Shown here in pieces: positions 1 through 6,185 of a stretch of DNA of 14,807 bases (positions within the stretch are counted from its first letter, which is position 1; each line of letters opens with the position of its first letter). Made by a program: the position numbers and the translations under genes. The stretch lies in assembly GCA_022564455.1 (NCBI GenBank), contig JADFLK010000008.1, positions 1 to 14,807 of the forward strand. The letters run 5' to 3'. The notes under the pieces were generated by a model. It did not search any database and was not told the origin of the DNA. It was given only the letters and a program-made list of their open reading frames with translations. This DNA comes from Bacteroidota bacterium. GTDB taxonomy: Bacteria > Bacteroidota > Rhodothermia > Rhodothermales > Rubricoccaceae.

Positions 1-903
1 AACGAATCGCCTTACCGCCTGCTAGTTGACGGAAGCATTATTGTGACGGGTGGTTATCAGGGGACGATCGACTTTGACAACGACGACGTACCTGAATCCA
101 CAAGCAGTTCGGGTAGTGATGTTTTCGTAGTCGAGTATCTCCCCGACGGGTCGCTTGGTGGCTTCCTAGTCGCTTCCGGCAACGGAGCCGATTGGGGAAC
201 GGGAGTAGTGGTCGACGGCGACCTCAATATGTATGTCGTTGGTACGTTTCAAAACGAACTCGATATCTTCGATGACGGGTCCGACGATCTCGATACGTAC
301 GGAAGCCACGACGTTTTCCTCTTCTGCGCGCCGCGGATCGTACCCGTAGAGCTCGTCTCGTTCAATGCGACGGTCGATGGAGATAACGTCCTGTTGATGT
401 GGGAGACGGCTTCAGAAACGAACAACGCCGGCTTTGAGGTACAGGTGCGTTCGGAAGGTGGCGTGTTTGAAGCTGTCAGTTTCGTAGAGGGACACGGGAC
501 GACGACGGAGGCGCAGGTTTATTCCCATACGGTTATCGATCTTGACCCCGGCACGTACGCCTTTCGCCTCAAGCAGATCGACTTCGATGGCGCGTTCGAG
601 TACAGTCCGGCGATCGAAGCTACGGTCGGTGTACCGGGTTCACATGTGTTGAGCGCGGTCTACCCGAATCCGTTCAACCCGCAGACGAACTTTACGCTTG
701 CTGTGCGTGAGACCCAGACCGTCGCGATCACGGTTCATGATGTTCTCGGTCGCGAAGTTGTGACGTTGTTCGACGGCAACGTCGAAGGCGGCTCGACGCA
801 CACCTTTACGTGGCAGGCGAGCGGTCTTCCAAGCGGGATGTACATGATCCGCGTAATCGGCGAATCGTTTGCTGAAACGCGCTCGGTGACGCTGCTTCAA
901 TAG
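1..903 (+). CDS. Secreted T9SS cargo protein, beta-propeller/FN3-like (3' part)
   Basis: The reading frame is open from base 1 to the TAG at 901-903, so the gene starts outside the window; 300 residues are visible. Residues 1-110 resemble SBBP-type beta-propeller repeats, with motifs such as GTIDF, DVFVVEY and DVFLF about one blade apart. Residues 115-212 look like the fibronectin-like domain common in these proteins (PVELVSFNA, then WETASETNNAGFEV). Residues 220-300 are a T9SS C-terminal sorting domain (Por_Secre_tail/TIGR04183 type): YPNPFNP, VLGREV, GLPSGMY and a final VTLLQ. The protein is therefore inferred to cross the outer membrane through the type IX system and be released or anchored at the surface. 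Its tail has the same 81-residue spacing as that of the FG-GAP protein at 4488-5774. The ligand or role of the propeller cannot be told from sequence. Confidence 0.85.
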   Translation, partial: NESPYRLLVDGSIIVTGGYQGTIDFDNDDVPESTSSSGSDVFVVEYLPDGSLGGFLVASGNGADWGTGVVVDGDLNMYVVGTFQNELDIFDDGSDDLDTYGSHDVFLFCAPRIVPVELVSFNATVDGDNVLLMWETASETNNAGFEVQVRSEGGVFEAVSFVEGHGTTTEAQVYSHTVIDLDPGTYAFRLKQIDFDGAFEYSPAIEATVGVPGSHVLSAVYPNPFNPQTNFTLAVRETQTVAITVHDVLGREVVTLFDGNVEGGSTHTFTWQASGLPSGMYMIRVIGESFAETRSVTLLQ

Positions 904-925
904 CGCTTCCGTTTCTACGTGATCA

Positions 926-965
926 AGCACCCGCTTCGGCACAAAGCCGGAGCGGGTGCTTTTTG
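926..965 (+). terminator. Rho-independent terminator of the T9SS cargo gene
   Basis: A 15-bp stem (left arm 926-940, right arm 946-960, one G-U pair) closes a 5-base ACAAA loop and runs directly into five T residues at 960-964. It starts 22 bases after the stop codon at 903. The opposite strand has no T run, so it works for the + strand gene only. Confidence 0.9.
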
Positions 966-982
966 TAAGGTCCGCGGTCTGC

Positions 983-1002
983 AGCAACGGCCGGCCGTTG
1001 CT
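983..1002. repeat. Perfect 20-base palindrome
   Basis: AGCAACGGCCGGCCGTTGCT is identical to its own reverse complement and has no spacer. It lies between the convergent cargo gene and the kinase gene, 67 bases past the kinase stop. No T run follows on the minus strand, so it is not a standard intrinsic terminator for the kinase gene. It could stop RNA 3' decay or bind a dimeric protein; neither is shown. Confidence 0.6.
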
Positions 1003-1069
1003 TGATGAACCGCATCTCCCGGTACGTCGGCAGCGGCCATGGACCGGTAAGGATGAGTTCTCCAGTGCC

Positions 1070-3550
1070 TCACTCTGTGCCGCTGTCTGTCTCGGCGCGC
1101 CATCGAGCAGCTTCGGCAGGACGGCCCCATTCCTCGTAGAGTGCGACCAGTTCGGTTACGGCCTGCTCCCCATGAGGGTCGTGCCCAAACTCGCCACCCG
1201 CGAGGATGCGGTGAGCATCGAGCAGCACCTGCTCGGCCTCGGCGAAGCGGCGTTGCTGCCGCAGGATCACACCGAGCTTGATCGCGCTGTGTGCCATGAT
1301 GTCTTCGTCACGCCCATCTGCCCGGCGCAGCAGCGTCACTACCTGGCGCTGCGCGTCCTCCGCCCCGATGAGATCGCCTCGGTCTTGGCGCAGGGTGGCC
1401 AACGTACCCAGGGCTATCGCCCGATCCACTGGCCAATGCGTGGGCAGTGCGCCGGCTTCGGCCAGCAGCGCCTCGGCCTCATCGCCCCGTCCGAGTTGCG
1501 CCAGAGAACTGGCATGGTTCATGAGCGAGCGGGCCAGCAGCGAGGTTCCCGGCACCACCTCCCTCGCCAGCGCGACGCTCTGCGCCGAAAGCCTTTCAGC
1601 CTCATCGGCCCGTCCGGCCACCCGAAGTAGGAATGCCAGGGGATCGAGCACGACGTGGTGACGCACGTGCGGGCCTCCGTCGATCCGACGCATCCGGTCG
1701 AGGACCGCGCGGTAGTGCGTCTCGGCCTCGTCGAGCCGGCCCATTTCCAAGAGGGACCCGCCCAGTCTGGCCTCGGCGTCGAGGACGGCAGGGTGGTCGT
1801 CTCCGTGAGCGGCACGGAGGCGGCCGAGAGCCATTCGATAGAGCGGCTCGGCCTCATCGTACCGGTCCAAACCGCTGAGGACGAGCGCCAGCTCGATCTC
1901 GGCGGCGGCCTGCGCGTCGGGATCTGCGCCCTCGGGCAGCAGACCGAGGGCCTCGCGCGCGAACTGCTCGGCCTCGGCATGGGCATCCAGATGACGAAGC
2001 GCGCTCACGAGGGGCACGAGTGCATCAACACGGCGCTCAGGGGCGGCCGATGCAAGCAAGGCGACCGCCTCACGGAGCAACGGCTCGGCCTCGGCAAAAT
2101 GCCCTGTTCTGAGGAAGGTCGCGCCTATCACCCGAAGTAGCCGAGCGCGTACGAGCGGTTGTTCGGCGAGTTCAGTCTCTATGCGAGAGGCTCCAATAGT
2201 CAGGAGGTCGCGTACGCGGAGCGTGTCGAGACGTTCGGCAGCGTAAGGGTCGGCGGCAGCGAAGAGGCTTTCGAGGAAGTCGGCCGTAGCCTCAGCGTCT
2301 TCGAGGGCGCGCGATGTCTGCCGTTGCTGCGCGGCGAGCATGATGGTGAAGGCCATCAGCAGCAGCACACCGAACGCGGTCACGCCCACGCCCCATCTGT
2401 GCCGCCCCACGAACTTCCGGGCGCGGTAGCCGAGCCTGTCCGGCTGCGCGTGCAAGGGGAGCCCGGTTCGCAGCCGGCGGAGATCGTCGAGCAGCGCTTC
2501 GGCCGAGGAATACCGCCTGGAGGGATCGGCCTGAAGTGCCTTGAGCGTGAGTGTGTCGAGGTCACCCCGGAGGCGTCGGCGCAGTCGGTCCCCGCTAGCG
2601 CGGGGCAGGCTGTCTGTCACGACTTCGCTAGGCGGCTTCGGCGCGGCGTCGGGCCGCTGCCCAGTCAACAGTTCGTACAGAATTACGCCGAGGGCGTACA
2701 CGTCGGTCGCCGTGGTGATGGCTTCACCGGCGCGCTGCTCTGGCGCGGCATATTCGGGGGTAAGGAGCCGCTGCTCGGGTCGCGTAGAGACGCCTCGCTG
2801 AGGCGTCTCCCCTGCCTCGTCGTCTGATTCGAGGAGTTTGGCAATGCCGAAGTCAAGCAGCTTCACATCGCCGGTGTCGGTGACGAGGATGTTCGACGGC
2901 TTGAGGTCGCGGTGGACGACGAGGTGCCGATGAGCGTACGCGACGGCTTCGCAAACCTGCTCGAAAAGTGCGACTCGAGCATCGAGTGCAAGAGTGTTTT
3001 TTTCGCTGTAAACCGTAATGGACTCGCCCTCAGCCAGTTCCATGACGAGGTAGGGACGACCATCTTCTGCAGCCCCTGCGTCGAGCAGACGGGCGATATT
3101 GGGATGGTCGAGCCCTGCGAGAACCTGCCGCTCGAAGCGGAAGCGGCGCAGCACCTCGTCGGTGTCCATGCCGCGCTTGACGAGCTTGAGCGCGACCTGC
3201 TTGTCAAAAGCGCCATCGGCTCGCTCGGCGAGGAACACGGTTCCCATGCCGCCCCGCCCGATCTCTCGCACGATCCGATACGGCCCAACACGCGTGCCCT
3301 CCGCCAGGTCGGCCTCTGGCTCCTCTCCGAGGTCTTCCAGGAGGCGGGCAGCAAACTTCGTCGCGCTTTCCCCGAGTGCGCGTTCGGCCGCGTCATCGGT
3401 TTCGAGCAAGGCCGCCACCGCGTGGTAGAGGTCGGGGTCGTGGCCGCACCTGGCACGTAGGAAGGCGGTGCGCTCATCGGGCGGGCGCTGGAGCGCCGCA
3501 TCGAAGAGGGTATCGGCCTCGGCCCAGCGATCGGGGGAAAGGAGGTTCAT
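1070..3550 (-). CDS. Membrane serine/threonine protein kinase with TPR domain
   Basis: This 826-residue protein is a Hanks-type Ser/Thr kinase with all key residues visible: glycine loop GRGGMG at 98-103, VALK with Lys122, Glu140, HRDLKPSN at 213-220, DFG at 233-235, APE at 269-271 and DVYALG at 283-288. An N-terminal helical region (1-75; DRWAEADTLFDAAL, then DERTAFL) is typical of kinases encoded beside ECF sigma factors. One membrane segment at about 386-407 follows the kinase domain. The rest, about 410-826, is a run of roughly eight TPR-like units (motifs such as GRLDEAE, GRGDEAE, RRFAEAE), expected on the far side of the membrane. The ATG at 3550 is chosen because the family N-terminus begins there; the frame stays open to 3688 but the extra residues look like leader sequence. 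The ECF sigma factor gene lies 161 bases upstream on the same strand, so phosphorylation of that factor is a plausible role. Confidence 0.92.
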   Translation of the reverse strand: MNLLSPDRWAEADTLFDAALQRPPDERTAFLRARCGHDPDLYHAVAALLETDDAAERALGESATKFAARLLEDLGEEPEADLAEGTRVGPYRIVREIGRGGMGTVFLAERADGAFDKQVALKLVKRGMDTDEVLRRFRFERQVLAGLDHPNIARLLDAGAAEDGRPYLVMELAEGESITVYSEKNTLALDARVALFEQVCEAVAYAHRHLVVHRDLKPSNILVTDTGDVKLLDFGIAKLLESDDEAGETPQRGVSTRPEQRLLTPEYAAPEQRAGEAITTATDVYALGVILYELLTGQRPDAAPKPPSEVVTDSLPRASGDRLRRRLRGDLDTLTLKALQADPSRRYSSAEALLDDLRRLRTGLPLHAQPDRLGYRARKFVGRHRWGVGVTAFGVLLLMAFTIMLAAQQRQTSRALEDAEATADFLESLFAAADPYAAERLDTLRVRDLLTIGASRIETELAEQPLVRARLLRVIGATFLRTGHFAEAEPLLREAVALLASAAPERRVDALVPLVSALRHLDAHAEAEQFAREALGLLPEGADPDAQAAAEIELALVLSGLDRYDEAEPLYRMALGRLRAAHGDDHPAVLDAEARLGGSLLEMGRLDEAETHYRAVLDRMRRIDGGPHVRHHVVLDPLAFLLRVAGRADEAERLSAQSVALAREVVPGTSLLARSLMNHASSLAQLGRGDEAEALLAEAGALPTHWPVDRAIALGTLATLRQDRGDLIGAEDAQRQVVTLLRRADGRDEDIMAHSAIKLGVILRQQRRFAEAEQVLLDAHRILAGGEFGHDPHGEQAVTELVALYEEWGRPAEAARWRAETDSGTE

Positions 3551-3623
3551 CGGTTGAAGACCACCGGCCGCGGACGGCCGAAGGCGGTAGAAAGGACTGG
3601 CGGCTGAGGGATCTGCCCAGTCA

Positions 3624-3693
3624 TATTGCGTAGTCCGTATTGCGCAAGTGTGCCCTTCGACAACCAATACGCAATACGGAATACGCAATAAGC
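3624..3693. repeat. Heptamer-built inverted repeat in the sigma-kinase gap
   Basis: Bases 3666-3693 are four consecutive 7-base units: AATACGC, AATACGG, AATACGC, AATAAGC. Bases 3624-3644 are the reverse complement of 3670-3690 with one mismatch in 21, leaving a 25-base loop. The whole unit can fold into a long AT-rich hairpin in the transcript between the sigma factor stop (3712) and the kinase start (3550). There is no clear T run, so it is not a classic terminator; it may affect the ratio of the two products or RNA stability. Confidence 0.8.
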
Positions 3694-3711
3694 AACATGG
3701 GCTGTCTATTA

Positions 3712-4329
3712 TTAAATCGCAGAACCGTCGGTGAACGGATCATCGCCCGCCTCGCCGTCCTGCATGAACTGGTAGAGGTAGGTCCGCGCGCGCCGCCAGT
3801 CGCGCTTGACGGTGGGTACCGAGCGGCCCATCGCTTCGGCAATTTCCTTGTGCGTCATCCCGCCGAAGAAGCGGTACTCGACGACTTTTGCCAAGCGGTC
3901 GCTGACAGAAGTGAGGAGGTCGAGGGCGGCGTCGAGGCTTAGGAGGTCGAGCGCTTCCGTGTCAGCGGCATCCGAGGCGGATACTGCGACAGCCTCGTTG
4001 AGCGGTAAATCGGGTGTGCCACCGCCCCTCTTTTGCGCCGTTCGTTCGCGGGCATAGCTGATGAGGACGAAGCGCATGGCGCGCGCGGCGAGGGCGAAGA
4101 AGTGCGTCCGGTCTTCGAACGAGGGCGTCTCACCGGCGGTTAGTTTGAGGTAGGCTTCATGGACAAGCGCCGTGGTGTTCAGCGTCTCACCCGGCCGGTG
4201 ACGGCGAAGCCGGGCGTGTGCGAGTACGCGCAGTTCGTCGTAAACGCGCGGCAGCAGCGCGTCCAGTGCATCGCCGTCACCCTGACGGGCTTCAACGAGA
4301 AGCTGCGTGGTGGTTGGCTCGGTTGGCAT
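3712..4329 (-). CDS. ECF RNA polymerase sigma factor, TIGR02999/Sigma70_ECF type
   Basis: The 205-residue product has the hallmarks of the ECF subgroup described from Rhodopirellula and Bacteroidota (Sigma70_ECF, TIGR02999): LVHEAYLKL at 55-63 and FFALAARAMRFVLISYAR at 77-94 in region 2, then a region 4 helix-turn-helix at about 150-185 (EYRFFGGMTHKEIAEAMG, SVPTVKRDWRRA). It would direct RNA polymerase to a specific promoter set. The ATG at 4329 is chosen because the family N-terminus (TQLLVEARQGD) follows within ten residues; longer in-frame starts at 4389 and 4461 overlap the upstream terminator. No anti-sigma gene is seen. The next gene on the strand is a TPR Ser/Thr kinase, a recurrent partner of this type, so control by phosphorylation is the likely model. 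Confidence 0.92.
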   Translation of the reverse strand: MPTEPTTTQLLVEARQGDGDALDALLPRVYDELRVLAHARLRRHRPGETLNTTALVHEAYLKLTAGETPSFEDRTHFFALAARAMRFVLISYARERTAQKRGGGTPDLPLNEAVAVSASDAADTEALDLLSLDAALDLLTSVSDRLAKVVEYRFFGGMTHKEIAEAMGRSVPTVKRDWRRARTYLYQFMQDGEAGDDPFTDGSAI

Positions 4330-4356
4330 CGGGCAGAGCGTGCTGGAAGGACAGAC

Positions 4357-4372
4357 CCTACCGGAAGGTAGG
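4357..4372 (-). promoter_or_regulatory. Small hairpin in the sigma factor leader
   Basis: On the minus strand CCTACC, a TTCC loop and GGTAGG form a perfect 6-bp stem about 28 bases upstream of the sigma factor ATG (4329). It lies between the preceding terminator and the start codon, so it would be in the 5' leader or overlap the promoter. No convincing -35/-10 pair was found here. The function is unknown. Confidence 0.35.
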
Positions 4373-4413
4373 ACACGGCGTCCATTCATCCACAAGTGAT
4401 CCGTGCCAGGCCC

Positions 4414-4449
4414 AAAAACGCCCCGTCTGCCTACGCAAGCGGGGCGTTT
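4414..4449 (-). terminator. Rho-independent terminator after the FG-GAP gene
   Basis: A 10-bp stem (4440-4449 with 4416-4425, GC-rich core CGCCCCG) with a 14-base loop ends in a T run on the minus strand (complement of A4414-4418). It lies 38 bases past the FG-GAP stop and upstream of the sigma factor start, so the sigma/kinase pair probably has its own promoter. Confidence 0.8.
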
Positions 4450-4487
4450 GTGCCTTCGCAATGGTGCGAGACTGCTCCCTGAGCCAC

Positions 4488-5774
4488 CTATTTGAGCAAC
4501 GTCACCGTCAGTGCATCGCTGAAGGTCTCGCCGGTGAGGCGAACCGCGTACGTGCCGCTCGGAAGGCCGGCGCCGTCGATACGAACCGTCTGCACCTGGC
4601 CGGCTGCTACCTCTCCCTCGAAGAGCGTGGCGACCACGCGCCCCAGCACATCAACCAGGACTGCGCGCACGCGCTGCTGCTCATAAGCTGCAAAGCGGAA
4701 CGTGGCCTCGGGGTTGAACGGGTTCGGGTAGGCCGCTTCGAGCAGGTGCGTACCGGGTGTGTCGGCGGGTGCCGATTCGTTCGGTACCACCATACCGTCC
4801 AGGAAGAGCACCCACACCGCGCCGCGGTTGGAGCCCCCGTCGTCATCGAGATAGGCCCCGACGGCGATGTCGCGCTTGCCGTCTCCGTCCAGGTCCCCCA
4901 GGCCGGCCACCGAGATGCCAAAAAGGTCCTCGTCATCCAGGGTTCCGGTAAAGCCGCCTTCGGTGTCGGAGATCTTCTGGTGGCTACTGACCGTGCCGTC
5001 CGTGTTCAGAAACAACACCCACACCGCCCCGCGATCCAGGCCCCCGTCGTCATCGAAAACGGCCCCGACGGCGATGTCTTCGATCCCGTCACCGTCCAGG
5101 TCCCCCAGGGCGGCCACCGAGAGGCCAAATCCGTCATCGTCATCCAGGGTTCCGGTGAAGCCGCCGGCCGTGTCGGAGATTTTCTGGTGGCTCTTGACCG
5201 TGCCGTCCGCGTTCAGGAACAAGACCCAGACCGCGCCACGCCCAGAGCCCCCGTCGTCATCGAAAGCGGCCCCGACGGCGATGTCCTGGATCCCGTCTCC
5301 GTCCAGGTCCCCCACGCCGGCCACCGAGCAGCCAAAGCGGTCAAAGTCATCCAGGGTTCCGGTGAAGCCGCCTTCGGTATCGGAGATCTTCCGGTGGCTC
5401 TTGACCGTGCCATCCGTGTTCAGGAACAAGACCCACACCGCGCCACGATCATTGCCCCCGTCGTCATCACTACTGGCCCCGACGGCGATGTCCTGGGTTC
5501 CGTCTCCGTCCAGGTCCCCCAGGAGGGCCACCGAGCCGCCAAAGCGGTCAAAGTCATCCAGGGTTCCGGGAAAGCCGCCGGCCGTGTCGGAGATCTTCTG
5601 GTGCGACAGCACCGTGCCGGGCTGCGCCATCAGCGCAGGGGCAGCGAGTACGAGTAATAGTGCCGAGAGCAACACGGCATGCGCCGTGGCAACACCCCTC
5701 CCCCCCGCCATACGGCGGGGTACTCCCCTGAAGGGGAGAGTGATAAGGCGTTTGAGAGTGTGTGTATCAGACAT
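4488..5774 (-). CDS. Secreted FG-GAP repeat protein with T9SS sorting domain
   Basis: The 428-residue product has a signal peptide (hydrophobic AVLLSALLLVLAAPALMA at 33-50), four FG-GAP (integrin-alpha-like) repeats and a T9SS C-terminal domain. The repeats start at residues 57, 126, 195 and 264, are exactly 69 residues each, and each carries the calcium-binding type motif DLDGDG (87-92, 156-161, 225-230, 294-299). They probably fold as part of a beta-propeller. The tail from 348 has AYPNPFNPEATF, VLGRVV, GLPSGTY and a final VTLLK, so export by the type IX system is expected. The start at 5774 (MSDTHTLKRL) is preferred over 5810; a third candidate is ATG 5711, which would exclude most of a palindromic element coding for residues 13-28. 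Canonical integrin-type propellers have seven blades, so four repeats is short. The ligand is unknown. Confidence 0.88.
   Translation of the reverse strand: MSDTHTLKRLITLPFRGVPRRMAGGRGVATAHAVLLSALLLVLAAPALMAQPGTVLSHQKISDTAGGFPGTLDDFDRFGGSVALLGDLDGDGTQDIAVGASSDDDGGNDRGAVWVLFLNTDGTVKSHRKISDTEGGFTGTLDDFDRFGCSVAGVGDLDGDGIQDIAVGAAFDDDGGSGRGAVWVLFLNADGTVKSHQKISDTAGGFTGTLDDDDGFGLSVAALGDLDGDGIEDIAVGAVFDDDGGLDRGAVWVLFLNTDGTVSSHQKISDTEGGFTGTLDDEDLFGISVAGLGDLDGDGKRDIAVGAYLDDDGGSNRGAVWVLFLDGMVVPNESAPADTPGTHLLEAAYPNPFNPEATFRFAAYEQQRVRAVLVDVLGRVVATLFEGEVAAGQVQTVRIDGAGLPSGTYAVRLTGETFSDALTVTLLK
4797..5606 (-). repeat. Four tandem 207-base FG-GAP repeat units
   Basis: The marker CCGTCCAGG recurs on the + strand at 4885, 5092, 5299 and 5506, exactly 207 bases apart. 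Each unit codes for 69 residues beginning near SHQKISDT and is highly similar at the DNA level, not only in protein. Differences fall mainly in the DDFDRFG/DDDDGFG/DDEDLFG and DDGGxxRG stretches. The last unit stops short at about VWVLFLD. Confidence 0.9.
5691..5741. repeat. REP-like double palindrome inside the signal peptide region
   Basis: Two adjacent GC-rich hairpins are visible: CCCCGCC/GGCGGGG around ATAC (5703-5720) and CTCCCCT/AGGGGAG around GA (5723-5738), flanked by an ACCCCTCCC tract. The pattern is that of a mobile or repetitive palindromic unit. On the minus strand it reads in frame as residues 13-28 of the FG-GAP protein (LPFRGVPRRMAGGRGV). Removing those 48 bases would leave a normal signal peptide. 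Whether other copies exist cannot be seen from one window. Confidence 0.65.
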
Positions 5775-5828
5775 GGTCGTTGTGGTTTGGTTGAGTTGTA
5801 CCGGATGCAAGCACCCGCTGGGAAGTGG

Positions 5829-5870
5829 GACCCCTTGATTGAAACCTCCTTGGAGGCTGTTGAAGGGGTC
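5829..5870. repeat. Nested inverted repeat in the divergent gap
   Basis: Outer arms GACCCCTT (5829-5836) and AAGGGGTC (5863-5870) are a perfect 8-bp match and enclose a central palindrome CCTCCTTGGAGG (5845-5856). The 42-base unit sits 55 bases upstream of the FG-GAP start. No T run follows on either strand, so it is more likely an operator-type site or a repeat than a terminator. Confidence 0.5.
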
Positions 5871-6107
5871 TACCTACTCATTCGCAAGAACCGTCTGGCG
5901 GGGATCACCGAGGGCCAAATAAAGTCAGTGGGTGCTCCGGACAGCGCGCTGGAAGGCCTCCTCCTTGCCAGACGGCTGGATGTCTCCCTTGCCGAGCCCC
6001 AGCCAATCCACGCCCTGTTTTCTCGCTTCGCATCGAAAACTGTCCCGCTAGTCCAGACAGCCAAGGGGAATGCTCTTAGGCCTTTGTGCTTCGGATTTTT
6101 TGGTCCA

Positions 6108-6170
6108 CCTTTCCCCTCACCCTTCAGGCTTCATCTTACACCATTCATCTTTCCCTTCGCCCTTTCTTCC
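6108..6170 (+). repeat. Pyrimidine-rich degenerate heptamer tract
   Basis: From 6108 the sequence reads in 7-base steps: CCTTTCC, CCTCACC, CTTCAGG, CTTCATC, TTACACC, ATTCATC, TTTCCCT, TCGCCCT, TTCTTCC. The middle units share the pattern nTTCAnC. It ends 15 bases before the ATG at 6186, so it is in the leader of that gene. Confidence 0.6.
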
Positions 6171-6185
6171 GGCTATCATTCCAGC

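Larger units (their letters stand above)
5775..6185. other. 411-base divergent gap without a convincing gene
   Basis: The gap lies between the leftward FG-GAP gene and the rightward amino-acid-kinase-like gene and should hold promoters for both. It contains an imperfect inverted repeat (5829-5870) and a pyrimidine-rich heptamer tract (6108-6170). A + strand frame, ATG 5805, runs through the gap in frame into the next gene; its part from about 5838 to 6070 has protein-like composition (for example EAVEGVYLLIRKNRLAG) but matches no family I recognise, while its end is the low-complexity tract. It may be chance or a gene remnant. No clear promoter was found. Confidence 0.5.

Noticed and set aside
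956..1630. Open + strand frames opposite the kinase TPR region
   Set aside because: They are shadows of GC-rich coding DNA on the other strand, with no recognisable motif and no signal at the start.
3624..3693. CRISPR-like or terminator reading of the heptamer inverted repeat
   Set aside because: The units are 7 bases with no spacers, so it is not a CRISPR array, and no T run follows the hairpin on either strand.
4218..5657. A 479-codon + strand frame opposite the sigma factor and FG-GAP genes
   Set aside because: It is antisense to two well-supported genes; its internal repeats simply mirror the 207-base FG-GAP units, and the composition is not protein-like.
5679..6185. N-terminal extension of the amino-acid-kinase-like gene from 5679
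   Set aside because: It would overlap the FG-GAP signal peptide and read through the pyrimidine-rich heptamer tract; family similarity begins only at 6186.
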